From Petrimonas sp. IBARAKI (GTDB lineage Bacteria > Bacteroidota > Bacteroidia > Bacteroidales > Dysgonomonadaceae): DNA of 64,000 bases. Below, piece after piece: positions 1 to 8,209 of the stretch. The stretch spans positions 1,426,001-1,490,000 of the forward strand of contig AP018040.2 in assembly GCA_002356435.2 (NCBI GenBank). Direction: 5' to 3'. The notes below the pieces were generated by a model. The model was not told the origin of the DNA. It did not search any database and saw nothing but the letters and a program-made list of their open reading frames with translations. Position 1 is the stretch's first letter, and every line of letters starts with the position of its first letter. The position numbers and the translations under genes were made by a program.

Positions 1-1
1 T

Positions 2-235
2 ATTCATTTAAAAAATCAGCTGAATGTCCTTCCCAAGATATTCAGGACAGAAATTCCCGAAGACCTAGAGCATGAACTGCGCAAATGCAAGACCGATGCC
101 GATGCCGTGGAGGTAGGAGTGGAGTGGTGCCTTTTGCAAAGCAGGGAGTTGGTGCAGCGGGGTGTGCCCGGAATCCACTTTTATGCTTTGGGGGCAACAG
201 AAAGTATTTACCGGGTAGCCCGGGAGGTGTATTGA
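2..235 (+). CDS. metF: Methylenetetrahydrofolate reductase, C-terminal part (partial at window edge)
   Basis: An open frame enters from the left edge and ends at TGA 233-235, giving 77 residues. The stretch GVPGIHFYALG near the end is the conserved C-terminal strand of the MetF TIM barrel, where most relatives have GIHFYTLN. MetF reduces 5,10-methylenetetrahydrofolate to 5-methyltetrahydrofolate for methionine synthesis in the cytoplasm. Only the last quarter of the gene is visible, so the start and active-site residues cannot be checked. The gene ends 5 bases before the convergent phosphate permease. The motif makes the call fairly safe despite the short length. Confidence 0.8.
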   Translation: MHLKNQLNVLPKIFRTEIPEDLEHELRKCKTDADAVEVGVEWCLLQSRELVQRGVPGIHFYALGATESIYRVAREVY

Positions 236-239
236 TGTA

Positions 240-1271
240 CTAGAAATAGAGAAACTTTCCTGCTGTAAAATAAACTGTGGCGGCAATCAGTGCGCTGACG
301 GGAATAGTTAATATCCATGCAACAAGTAGTTTCCGGGTAACCCCCCAGCGGACAGCTGATAGGCGTTTTACCGAACCAACACCAATGATTGCACCTGTGA
401 TGGTGTGGGTAGTACTTACGGGAATTTTTAGGAACTCGGTGAGGTACAGTGTGAATGCCCCGGCAGTTTCCGCAACAACTCCTTCAAAAGGAGTTACTTT
501 GGTGATGCGTGTTCCCATAGTCTTGACAATCTTCCAACCACCGGACATTGTGCCCAACGAGATGGCAAAGAAGCAGGAGAATGCTACCCAGTTGGGTAAA
601 TCGCTGATGGACTCAATTCCGAATCCTATTTCAGGGTGCTGGATGTGGGTGGCGATTAATGCGGCGGCGATGATGCCCATTACTTTTTGAGAGTCGTTCA
701 GCCCGTGGCCGATACTGAACAGGGCAGATGATACGAGCTGGAAATGCTTAAACCAGGTATTCGCCTTGTGCGGATTCGCACGCTTTACAGACCATTGCAA
801 GACGATGGTAAGAATCATGGCTACCAGCATCCCTACCAGGGGCGCAATGAAAATAAAGGAAGCAATCTTCACAATCACGGAAACCTTGATGACCGAAAAA
901 CTGGCCCATTTTGCAATGGCCGCGCCGGCAAACCCTCCAATCAATGTATGCGAAGAGGACGAAGGAATCCCAAGCCACCAGGTCAGCAAATTCCACGTAA
1001 TGGCTGCCACTAACCCGGAAAAAATAATGGGAAGAGTGATGAATTCGGCAATCACGGTTTTTGAAACGGTGTCGGCAATCCCGAAGCCACCGATGAGGTA
1101 TTTGGCAATGAAGAAAGCGACAAAGTTAAACATGGCTGCCCACAGAACGGCTTGAAAGGGAGTCAGCACCTTGGTGGAAACGATGGTGGCAATGGAGTTG
1201 GCCGCATCGTGAAAGCCATTTATAAAATCAAAAATAAGCGCTAAGGAAATAATAACGATCAATAACGTCAT
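240..1271 (-). CDS. PiT-family inorganic phosphate permease
   Basis: The 343-residue polytopic membrane protein has both signature repeats of the PiT family: an N-terminal GFHDAANSIATIVSTKVL block (about residues 19-36) and a C-terminal VSTTHTITGAIIGVG block (about 284-298), with GHGLNDSQKVMGI between them. These proteins import phosphate, often as a metal-phosphate complex, using the proton or sodium gradient. The length matches the short bacterial form without a large central loop. The ATG is at 1271, downstream of the DUF47 gene on the same strand (57-base gap). A PiT permease next to DUF47 is a common arrangement and supports the function. Confidence 0.93.
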   Translation of the reverse strand: MTLLIVIISLALIFDFINGFHDAANSIATIVSTKVLTPFQAVLWAAMFNFVAFFIAKYLIGGFGIADTVSKTVIAEFITLPIIFSGLVAAITWNLLTWWLGIPSSSSHTLIGGFAGAAIAKWASFSVIKVSVIVKIASFIFIAPLVGMLVAMILTIVLQWSVKRANPHKANTWFKHFQLVSSALFSIGHGLNDSQKVMGIIAAALIATHIQHPEIGFGIESISDLPNWVAFSCFFAISLGTMSGGWKIVKTMGTRITKVTPFEGVVAETAGAFTLYLTEFLKIPVSTTHTITGAIIGVGSVKRLSAVRWGVTRKLLVAWILTIPVSALIAATVYFTAGKFLYF

Positions 1272-1328
1272 ACGGATTATTATAAGTTAAGATAAAATAG
1301 AATGAAAAACAGCCAGGTAATAACTCTT

Positions 1329-1976
1329 TTACGCGTATTTTACGATAATCGTTTTTATAATCTTCCCTACGCCTTCAGCTGCATCGGTGGCTTTTTCAAG
1401 CTCAAACATGATTTCTTTCTTTTTTATCAACTCGATGCTCTCTTTTTGATTTTCAAATAAGTCGATAAGGAAGTGTTCATAAACATCATCAGCCCTGTTT
1501 TCAATAAGATGTAGTTCCCGGCAATAATCCGATACTCTTTTTCTACTTTTCTTCAGGACATCCAATTCATTTACGGCTTTTTCTATCTGGGCAGATGCTT
1601 CTATAATCAGTTCGACCATATCTTTGGCTGCAGCCGGCATCTCTTTGGGATTATACAAAAAAACTTTTTTGGCAGCGCTGTTGATATAATCTGTGACATC
1701 GTCCATTTTGGTTGCCAGGTTATGAATATCTTCACGATCAAAGGGTGTGATGAAAGTAGCATTCAGTTCATCAAAAATTTTGTTGGAAAGGGTGTCCCCT
1801 TTGCGTTCCTCCTCTTTTATTTTTTTGTAGTAATCTGCAGCATTAGCGTGATTGCCTTTTTCCACAAACTCCAACATTAAATAAGATGCTGATTTTATCA
1901 CTTCTACTATCCCCTTCAAAAGCGGAAAGAACTTGGGCTCCTTTGGGGTGAACTTACTAAAAAATGAATTATTCAT
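1329..1976 (-). CDS. DUF47 family (PhoU-like) phosphate transport accessory protein
   Basis: This 215-residue, mostly helical, charged protein has the DUF47/PhoU-like pattern: an early EFVEKGNHANAADYYKKI stretch, a central FDREDIHNLATKMDDVTDYI block and a C-terminal EIMFELEKATDAAEGVGKII helix. Acidic helices of this kind bind metal clusters in PhoU-type proteins. It lies directly upstream of the PiT permease on the same strand and is probably co-transcribed with it, so a regulatory or accessory role in phosphate uptake is inferred. The start is ATG at 1976. There is no signal peptide, so it should be cytoplasmic. Confidence 0.9.
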   Translation of the reverse strand: MNNSFFSKFTPKEPKFFPLLKGIVEVIKSASYLMLEFVEKGNHANAADYYKKIKEEERKGDTLSNKIFDELNATFITPFDREDIHNLATKMDDVTDYINSAAKKVFLYNPKEMPAAAKDMVELIIEASAQIEKAVNELDVLKKSRKRVSDYCRELHLIENRADDVYEHFLIDLFENQKESIELIKKKEIMFELEKATDAAEGVGKIIKTIIVKYA

Positions 1977-2343
1977 TGTCCTTTTGTATCTATAAATTTC
2001 AGAAAACGGTCGCGGAACAGGCGCAGATTTTTCTGATCAACGCGAGTCTACAAGCAAAAAATCACGCAAAATTACTTCATTTTTTTAATTTTGAGTTAAG
2101 AAATTGTTTTGGATTTTAAATTTCTTCAAAATAACCCGCTACTATGTGCGAATTGAAAATCCAAATCCATCAAAAAGTACGCATGAAACAAAAAATAAGT
2201 ATAAAGCATGGCATGACAAAAATTAAAACAGTTTATACGATGAGGATAAAAATACAACAATCCGTTAACGGACAATTAAAAGGCTTGCAGAAAGGGGTAC
2301 AAAACGTTTTTTTGACACGCTTTTCAGTTTCGCTCTTTTTCAT
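1977..2343. other. Divergent intergenic region without a supported gene
   Basis: About 370 AT-rich bases separate the leftward DUF47 gene from rightward holB. A 70-codon frame at 2144-2356 has low-complexity Lys/Ile composition and no recognisable domain, so I do not count it. I expect the region to hold the two divergent promoters. Confidence 0.5.
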
Positions 2344-2351
2344 TACTTTTG
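2344..2351 (+). promoter_or_regulatory. Bacteroidota-type -7 box upstream of holB
   Basis: TACTTTTG matches the TAnnTTTG -7 consensus of the Bacteroidota primary sigma factor and lies 22 bases before the ATG, with GGAGG (2365-2369) between. I see no well-spaced -33 TTTG, so the match rests on the -7 box and its position. Confidence 0.45.
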
Positions 2352-2373
2352 TATAATCAAGAACGGAGGATAC

Positions 2374-3486
2374 ATGTATTTTCGTAACATCATAGGGCTT
2401 CACGATGTTAAAAAACACCTGACCGATTCCGTGCAGCGCGGCTTTATTCCGCATGCCCGGTTGTTTCACGGTCCGGAAGGTGTGGGAAAACTGCCGTTGG
2501 CCATTGCTTATGCCAGATACCTGAACTGCGAAGACAGAACGTTGGAAGATTCCTGTGGTAAATGTGCATCGTGTCACAAATTTGATAAACTGATGCACCC
2601 CGATCTGCACTTCGTGTTTCCGGTGGTAAAATCGAAAGTTAGCGATGAATATTTGCCCGAGTGGCGTGAGTTTTTGAGTGGACAGACTTATTTCAACCTG
2701 AACGATTGGCTCAACTTCATAAATGCCGAGAATGCACAGGGCATTATTTACTCAAAGGAGAGCGATGAGATTATACGCAAACTGAGCCTGAAGGTTTACG
2801 AGGCCCTATATAAGATAATGATTGTATGGTTGCCTGAAAAGATGCACGATGCATGTGCCAACAAGTTGCTGAAAATGATTGAAGAACCACCCGAAAAAAC
2901 TGTTTTCCTGCTGGTTTCAGAAGACTTGGACCATGTACTGCCCACTATTCAGTCGCGTTGCCAACCGTTGAACATCCGGGCAGTAGAGCCGGATGAGATG
3001 GTGGCCTCTATCCGGTCGGTTTATGGTTTACAGGAAGAAGAGGCAAAGTATGTGACGCATATCGCCAACGGGAGTTTTTCAAAAGCCGTGAGTATTATTC
3101 AGTCTGCTGACGACAATAAATATTTTTTTTCATTGTTTAAGGAGATGATGCGCTCTTCGGTATCGAGGAATATTAAAGCGATAAAATCGGTTGCGGGTGA
3201 AATGGCTTCTATGGGCAGGGAAATGCAGAAAAGCTATTTGCTGTACAGCCTGCGTCTGTTTCGGGAGTTCTTCATAAGTAACTTCAATGAACCCGACATG
3301 ATTTATCTCAGCGAGGAAGAAAAAGAATTTGGTGAACGTTTTGCGCCTTTTATCAACGAAGGAAACATCCAATCGTTTAACGATGAGTTTCAGCTTGCCT
3401 ACCGGCAAATAGAGCAAAACGGAAATGCCAAAATTATTTTTTTAGATTTATGTTTAAAAGGTACAATGCTTTTAAAAAATAAGTAA
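2374..3486 (+). CDS. holB: DNA polymerase III subunit delta' (clamp-loader)
   Basis: The 370-residue AAA+ type protein has RLFHGPEGVGK at residues 30-39 and a zinc-ribbon set C52, C61, C64, C67, as in DnaX/HolB clamp-loader subunits, followed by KLLKMIEEPPEKTVFLL and the sensor-like TIQSRC. Its P-loop reads GVGKLPL, so the usual Ser/Thr after the Lys is missing. That is expected for delta', which does not hydrolyse ATP. It helps load the sliding clamp at the replication fork. The start ATG is preceded by a clear GGAGG. It is followed by ricT, a pairing also seen in other bacteria, where yaaT (ricT) follows holB. Confidence 0.93.
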   Translation: MYFRNIIGLHDVKKHLTDSVQRGFIPHARLFHGPEGVGKLPLAIAYARYLNCEDRTLEDSCGKCASCHKFDKLMHPDLHFVFPVVKSKVSDEYLPEWREFLSGQTYFNLNDWLNFINAENAQGIIYSKESDEIIRKLSLKVYEALYKIMIVWLPEKMHDACANKLLKMIEEPPEKTVFLLVSEDLDHVLPTIQSRCQPLNIRAVEPDEMVASIRSVYGLQEEEAKYVTHIANGSFSKAVSIIQSADDNKYFFSLFKEMMRSSVSRNIKAIKSVAGEMASMGREMQKSYLLYSLRLFREFFISNFNEPDMIYLSEEEKEFGERFAPFINEGNIQSFNDEFQLAYRQIEQNGNAKIIFLDLCLKGTMLLKNK

Positions 3487-3543
3487 TTCAATATTCCACG
3501 GAGCGAGTAACGCGAACGAAGTGAGCGGGCAACAATTGAATTA
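3484..3543. repeat. 60-base palindromic element between holB and ricT
   Basis: A perfect 9-base inverted repeat, TAATTCAAT (3484-3492) and ATTGAATTA (3535-3543), encloses a GC-richer core containing GAGCGAGTAACGCGAACGAA and then GTGAGCG, itself partly symmetrical. The left arm includes the holB stop codon. It could be an attenuator or terminator-like hairpin between holB and ricT, or a member of a small dispersed palindrome family. I see no second copy in the window. Confidence 0.5.
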
Positions 3544-3591
3544 CACGCAGTTAAATAACGTTTGCCCTTAGACAATATCAATGTATATATT

Positions 3592-4797
3592 ATGGACAGA
3601 GAAAAATTATCAGATAGATTAGCGGACATTGTCCCTGAAAGAATAACGACTGTACGAAACAGTGGTTCTTGCAAGGGATGTCCCAAACATTCCACTAAAC
3701 TTCATGTTTATGATTGGTTGCACGATTTCCCCGAAATGCAGGAACTGACCAATATGGTAGAAGTTCAGTTTAAAAATACCCGGAAAGGATATTACATAAA
3801 CAGCAACAATATCGATTTGAAAAAGGGCGATGTTGTGGCCGTTGAAGCTTCTCCCGGTCACGATATCGGAACGGTAACACTTACCGGAAAGCTGGTGGAG
3901 GCACAGATGCGTAAAAACAACTATCGAGAAGATGGCAATAGTGGCCCGAGACGGGTTTACCGGTTAGTGCGTCCGGCAGATATGGAAAAGTATGAGCTGG
4001 CTAAAGCTAAAGAACAACCTACCATGATTCGTTCCAGAGAGCTGGCTGAGAGTCTTGGCTTGAATATGAAAATTGGAGACGTTGAATATCAGGGGGATGG
4101 AAGTAAGGCCATTTTTTACTATATTGCTGATGAACGCGTGGACTTTCGCCAATTAATCAAAGATTTTGCTGCGGAATTCAGGGTAAAGATTGAGATGAAG
4201 CAAATTGGCGCGCGCCAGGAAGCCGGAAGGATAGGGGGAGTTGGACCTTGTGGACGCGAGTTATGTTGTAGCAGTTGGATGTCAAGTTTTGTATCGGTAT
4301 CTACTTCAGCTGCCCGGTACCAGGATATCTCCTTTAACCCACAAAAACTCGCGGGACAATGTGGAAAATTGAAATGCTGTATGAATTATGAAGTGGATGC
4401 ATACGTGGAAGCCAGCAGAAGGTTACCGTCGCGTGAGATTGTGCTGCAGACCAAAGACAGTGATTATTTTCACTTCAAGACCGATATTTTATCGGGTCAG
4501 ATCACGTATTCCACGGATAAGAATAATCCGATAAACTTGGAGACAATATCAAAAGAGAGAGTATTTCAAATTATTGAGTGGAATAAAAAAGGGAAAAAAC
4601 CTTCAAAGTTAGTGTCTGAAACTGAGTCCGGTGAAACAAAAGAAGAAACTATCCAGAACGATTTACTGGGAGATCAGAGTATTACCCGTTTTGATAAAAA
4701 GGATGATGGAAGTACTTCTAAAAGGAGAAAACCAAGGAGGGGTAGACAGGACAACAGAAACAGGAAAGGAAAACCGCCTAAACAAAATGAGGAGTAA
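3592..4797 (+). CDS. ricT: PSP1-domain protein RicT (YaaT), regulatory iron-sulfur complex subunit
   Basis: The cysteine pattern is diagnostic: CKGCPKH near the N-terminus, then GPCGRELCCSSW and GQCGKLKCCMNYE in the PSP1 domain. In Bacillus, RicT with RicA and RicF forms a complex carrying Fe-S clusters that affects RNA maturation; in Bacteroidota the role is inferred from homology. The frame extends upstream to a TTG at 3562, but the ATG at 3592 gives the normal N-terminus and 401 residues. The C-terminal tail is very basic (KRRKPRRGRQDNRNRKGK), suggesting nucleic-acid contact. It overlaps the gldH start by 11 bases, so the two are translationally linked. Confidence 0.9.
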   Translation: MDREKLSDRLADIVPERITTVRNSGSCKGCPKHSTKLHVYDWLHDFPEMQELTNMVEVQFKNTRKGYYINSNNIDLKKGDVVAVEASPGHDIGTVTLTGKLVEAQMRKNNYREDGNSGPRRVYRLVRPADMEKYELAKAKEQPTMIRSRELAESLGLNMKIGDVEYQGDGSKAIFYYIADERVDFRQLIKDFAAEFRVKIEMKQIGARQEAGRIGGVGPCGRELCCSSWMSSFVSVSTSAARYQDISFNPQKLAGQCGKLKCCMNYEVDAYVEASRRLPSREIVLQTKDSDYFHFKTDILSGQITYSTDKNNPINLETISKERVFQIIEWNKKGKKPSKLVSETESGETKEETIQNDLLGDQSITRFDKKDDGSTSKRRKPRRGRQDNRNRKGKPPKQNEE

Positions 4798-5251
4798 GCT
4801 GTTTGTTGGTTTTTTAGTTGTTTTTGCTTGCTTATCTTCGTGTGACGAAGGAGAGGTTTATTATCGTTTTCATCCGATCAAAAACAGCAGCTGGAGCAAG
4901 CAGGCCACAGCTAATTTTTTAATCGACTCGCTTTCCGTTGATCCGGATAAACGATACGATATCGTGTTGGAGATCGTTAACAACAACCGGTATCCTTACC
5001 AGAACATCTGGTTGCTCGTTCAACAGAACATAACAGATACTACATTTGTTGGCGACACTGTCGAGATAACACTGGCTGATCCTCAAGGAAAATGGCTGGG
5101 AAAAGGTACTGCGGGGCTTTATCAGCTGTCTGTTCCCTACAAAACATCCGTAGCTCTGGATTCCGCACGTGCTTATCTTATCCGCATCCGTCAGGTGATG
5201 AAAGACAATCCCATTAAGGGTATTGAGAAAGTGGGGGTGTTGGTAAAATAA
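4787..5251 (+). CDS. gldH: Gliding motility lipoprotein GldH
   Basis: The 154-residue protein starts at the ATG at 4787 and has a lipoprotein signal: hydrophobic LFVGFLVVFACLSSC with the lipobox Cys at about residue 19. The body has the GldH pattern, with YYRFHPIKNSSWSK, the NNNRYPYQNIWLLVQQN strand and a DPQGKWLGKGTAGLYQ segment. GldH is part of the Bacteroidota gliding/type IX secretion-related set of envelope lipoproteins. In non-gliding Bacteroidales it is retained, and its job there is less clear. The frame opens further upstream, but that extension overlaps ricT and lacks a signal peptide. Confidence 0.9.
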   Translation: MRSKLFVGFLVVFACLSSCDEGEVYYRFHPIKNSSWSKQATANFLIDSLSVDPDKRYDIVLEIVNNNRYPYQNIWLLVQQNITDTTFVGDTVEITLADPQGKWLGKGTAGLYQLSVPYKTSVALDSARAYLIRIRQVMKDNPIKGIEKVGVLVK

Positions 5252-5260
5252 GTGTATGGC

Positions 5261-5899
5261 TTATTCTGAACTGCCGGATAAATTTAATTGTGCACTTTCC
5301 GCCGGCTGGATGTTGCATATCATTTTCAAGTTAATATTGATCATTTCGTCTACCTTTAGCATACCCATCATTTGTACGGGAGGCTCCAGTCCGAAGTCAC
5401 GAATATTTATATGTTTTTCAATGTCAAAAATGTATCTCGTACCGTTTTTTTCGGTTTTAATGGGGAATTGGTATTTTTTTGTAACTCCCGTAATGGTAAC
5501 ATCTACAACGGCCACGCCTGTCGCGAGCTTTGGATTTTCGGGTAAGTCTATGTGATTCAGCTGAATATCCATCGTTGGGTATTTGTCGGATTTCAATAGT
5601 TTATAAAAATCCCTGAGAGCCATCTTATTGCTTGAAGTAAATCTTTTCACCGGTACAATAAGCCGGTTTTCGCTCAGGTAAAGTTTTTTATCGTTTTGTG
5701 ATGCAGTGATGATCATGTTCTTTTGTATGAAGTTTTCACTGCTTTGGGTAAGTGTGAAATTAACAATATTCGAGCTGCCGTTTATCGATAAACTGCTGTT
5801 TTTATTCACGTCTACAGCAACTACAGCTGAAGATGTTTGCGCGACAACAGCTCCTGTAGTCAGGATACCTATAAGTAAGAGGGCAAATAAAGCTTTCAT
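5261..5899 (-). CDS. YceI-family periplasmic protein (copy 1)
   Basis: The protein has 212 residues from the ATG at 5899; the frame also extends to a TTG at 5905, which I consider less likely. An N-terminal signal peptide (KALFALLLIGILTTGAVVAQ) is followed by a lipocalin-like YceI domain, with SSLSINGSSNIVNFT, the KYPTMDIQLNHIDL strand and DVTITGVTKKYQFPI. YceI proteins are secreted beta-barrel carriers that bind amphiphilic isoprenoid molecules in structural studies. It is the last gene of a leftward YceI-porin-YceI cluster probably controlled by the adjacent Rrf2 regulator. Confidence 0.85.
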   Translation of the reverse strand: MKALFALLLIGILTTGAVVAQTSSAVVAVDVNKNSSLSINGSSNIVNFTLTQSSENFIQKNMIITASQNDKKLYLSENRLIVPVKRFTSSNKMALRDFYKLLKSDKYPTMDIQLNHIDLPENPKLATGVAVVDVTITGVTKKYQFPIKTEKNGTRYIFDIEKHINIRDFGLEPPVQMMGMLKVDEMININLKMICNIQPAESAQLNLSGSSE

Positions 5900-5961
5900 T
5901 GTCAATTTTTTAAAGAAAGAACCAAACCGGTATCAATTTACCGGCTTGGTTTTTATTGTTC

Positions 5962-7308
5962 TTAAAATGCTATGGATCCCTGCAAAGTCAATCCGTTGAA
6001 CTCTGCACCATCTTGTATGGATCTGGCTGGAAATCCGTTGTATTTTTGGTTTACATATTCAATTTTTGCCATAACGTTTTTTGTCATATACCAACCGGCT
6101 GCAATGGCTACGCGATTTATATCCACTTCGTAATGATTGGGTTCACCCTGTGCAGCTCCCATGTCGGCTTTCATTGTGTTATAACGGGCACCTACATAAA
6201 AATCTTCATCAGCTCCGAAGCGAACCACTAAGTCTGTAACAAATTGATTGGACTTTCTCACATCAGGCTCGTTAGCACCTCTCCCGCCTGCATTCTCCAG
6301 TGTTGTAAATGATTCGAGTGAAAATCCCTGAACAGGAGAAAACTTCAAAAACAAGTTACCCATTACAGCAGCTACCTTGTCCCCAAAACCGGGGTTGAAA
6401 CGTCCGTTTGTAAAATTGGCGTTGGATATAGGGGCATTGTACATTACTCCGTAGTAGTTTGAACCCGTACGATCACCTCCAAACAACGTGTTTCTTACGG
6501 ATCCGGCCGTGTAATATCCCGATGCGCTGGCGCGTAGCCTGAACTGGCTGTTGATTTGTTTGTCGTAAGCCAGTTTTCCAATCCAGGCAGGATTATGTAC
6601 ACCGTTTGAATATTTGGTTTGAGCACGCGTAGTGTCAATTTTTGTCAGATCGTTGTTGAGTTTGCCGTTGGTTACAGCTCCTACAAGGATAAAATCTCCG
6701 ACGTGAACATCAACCTCAGCGCCAATTTCGGTGGCAAATTCATCCATGATGTGGTTTTCCATAAAGGGGTTGTAAAATGTCAACCCGCCATCAGAACGAC
6801 GAAAGTGGGCGTCACCGTAGTTTACATCAAATTGACCCACTTTAATGGTGGTGTATTTCATGATTTCATCCACAAAATCCCAAGGTAGGAACTCCATTTT
6901 TTCAAATTGAAGAAAACCTCCCTTTACCCACGTTTCGTTGTGATGCCTTGAAGCCAGATAGAGTTCAAAATTCAAGTAAATGCCATCGGATAAATTTGAC
7001 TTGATGTAAAGATTGGCCTGAGGTAAGCCAAAGCCACTGGTCAAGGGAACCAGAGAGTTAGCTGCCGGGTTTGCGTAATCGTAATTATAGCCACTTTCTC
7101 TTGTCACAGTATTGCTGTGGTCGAGCATGGAGAACGGAAGTGTCAAAGCACCGCCTAATTGTACATTGAAACCTTCAAATTCGGTTTCGGTTTTTGGTGT
7201 TTCAAAAACGTTGATTCCGTCTTTGTTTGTAGGACGCAATTGAGCGAACATCATGCCCGAAGCTAACAAGGTAGCTGCCAGAAGTAAACCTCTCTGTTTC
7301 ATTTTCAT
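5962..7308 (-). CDS. Outer-membrane porin-like beta-barrel protein
   Basis: The 448-residue protein has a signal peptide (KQRGLLLAATLLASGMMFAQ) and then alternating aromatic/polar strands ending in GLTLQGSIAF, whose final Phe is typical of an outer-membrane barrel recognised by BamA. Segments such as TTIKVGQFDVNYGDAHFRRSD and NPFMENHIMDEFATEIGAEV resemble phosphate-selective-porin-like families of Bacteroidota. The substrate cannot be read from sequence. It sits between two yceI genes with short gaps (62 and 44 bases) on the same strand, so the three are probably one transcription unit. Confidence 0.75.
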   Translation of the reverse strand: MKMKQRGLLLAATLLASGMMFAQLRPTNKDGINVFETPKTETEFEGFNVQLGGALTLPFSMLDHSNTVTRESGYNYDYANPAANSLVPLTSGFGLPQANLYIKSNLSDGIYLNFELYLASRHHNETWVKGGFLQFEKMEFLPWDFVDEIMKYTTIKVGQFDVNYGDAHFRRSDGGLTFYNPFMENHIMDEFATEIGAEVDVHVGDFILVGAVTNGKLNNDLTKIDTTRAQTKYSNGVHNPAWIGKLAYDKQINSQFRLRASASGYYTAGSVRNTLFGGDRTGSNYYGVMYNAPISNANFTNGRFNPGFGDKVAAVMGNLFLKFSPVQGFSLESFTTLENAGGRGANEPDVRKSNQFVTDLVVRFGADEDFYVGARYNTMKADMGAAQGEPNHYEVDINRVAIAAGWYMTKNVMAKIEYVNQKYNGFPARSIQDGAEFNGLTLQGSIAF

Positions 7309-7352
7309 TAGTTTTCGTTAGTTTAAATATTAAGTAAATAATTTGGTTTGTT

Positions 7353-7943
7353 TTAGTTGAATTGAACGGCAGGCCCTTCAAAAGTTACGTTGTATTTGAC
7401 CGTAACCTGATCACCGACTTTCATCACTCCTAACATTGCCGTTGGAGCTTTCATATTGTAGTCGCTCATTTTAAGGGGCAAACTACCTTCAAAAGTATAC
7501 GTTCCCGGTTTTATTTCTTTGCCATTAGCCTCAAGAGTAACTGTTTTAGATGTGCCGGCCATTGCAAGCGTTCCACCTATAACCACACTAATGTCAGACC
7601 CGTTTGTTGTAATGGATTTTACTTCAGACATTTTAAAGTTGATAAATGGGTTTTTGGGTTCGTTAAATGTTTCATGCGTTTTTTTGTCCATCAATTTCTC
7701 CCCGTTGATTATTGACTTTACGGGAACATTCACGTTAAGAACTGTGGCTTTGTTGTTTGAAACAGTTAATTCCCCCGATGCCTGAGTCGACGTGGTTGTG
7801 TAGGGGTGAACATTTGTTGTTCCGGAAATAGTAATAGTTGATGATTTGATTTTCAATGTTTGAGCTTTAACCGTTGTTCCTGTTAAAACAAAAATAAATG
7901 CGATCAACACAGTTGGAAATTTGAATAAAAAATTACTTTTCAT
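7353..7943 (-). CDS. YceI-family periplasmic protein (copy 2)
   Basis: The 196-residue protein has a signal peptide ending near TTVKAQ and a YceI beta-barrel domain, with STITISGTTNVHPYT at the start of the domain, GEKLMDKKTHETFNEPKNP in the middle and LPLKMSDYNMKAPTAMLG near the end. It is the first gene of the leftward YceI-porin-YceI group. The three operator-like repeats lie within about 260 bases upstream of its ATG (7943), so it is the best candidate target of the Rrf2 regulator. Its exact ligand is unknown. Confidence 0.87.
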   Translation of the reverse strand: MKSNFLFKFPTVLIAFIFVLTGTTVKAQTLKIKSSTITISGTTNVHPYTTTSTQASGELTVSNNKATVLNVNVPVKSIINGEKLMDKKTHETFNEPKNPFINFKMSEVKSITTNGSDISVVIGGTLAMAGTSKTVTLEANGKEIKPGTYTFEGSLPLKMSDYNMKAPTAMLGVMKVGDQVTVKYNVTFEGPAVQFN

Positions 7944-7995
7944 TGTTTCTGTATTTATTATTAAAAAGTTTGTAAATCGTTAATGTTTAGTTATA

Positions 7996-8013
7996 CTATA
8001 GTTTTAGTAGGAA
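7996..8013 (-). promoter_or_regulatory. Rrf2-type operator, copy 1 (degenerate)
   Basis: CTATAGTTTTAGTAGGAA matches CTATAGGTTTAGTAGGAT of the other two copies at 16 of 18 positions. It lies about 55 bases upstream of the yceI copy-2 ATG, a good place for a repressor site. Confidence 0.5.
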
Positions 8014-8123
8014 TACATTTATCAATTCATCTCATTCAGACATTTAACTTTAAATAGCTGAGAAGTCGGTCCGAATTTTTTAAGACAAGCCTGTTTACTT
8101 ACTCTTTCTTGTTTGGATAAACT

Positions 8124-8145
8124 AATCCTATAGGTTTAGTAGGAT
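8124..8145 (-). promoter_or_regulatory. Rrf2-type operator, copy 2
   Basis: The site contains TCCTATAGGTTTAGTAGGA, an imperfect palindrome with TCCTA/TAGGA ends. It repeats almost exactly 50 bases further on, about five helical turns. It lies between the Rrf2 gene and the yceI-porin-yceI group. Confidence 0.6.
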
Positions 8146-8173
8146 AATGCGTGAAAAAATGCAATATCAATCC

Positions 8174-8195
8174 AATCCTATAGGTTTAGTGGGAT
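8174..8195 (-). promoter_or_regulatory. Rrf2-type operator, copy 3
   Basis: The site contains TCCTATAGGTTTAGTGGGA, one base different from copy 2 over the 19-base core. It ends about 15 bases after the Rrf2 stop codon, within the same regulatory region. Confidence 0.6.
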
Positions 8196-8209
8196 ATGCT
8201 TTAAAAAAA

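Noticed and set aside
2144-2356. 70-codon rightward frame between DUF47 and holB
   Set aside because: Low-complexity Lys/Ile-rich translation, no domain, and it overlaps the holB promoter box.
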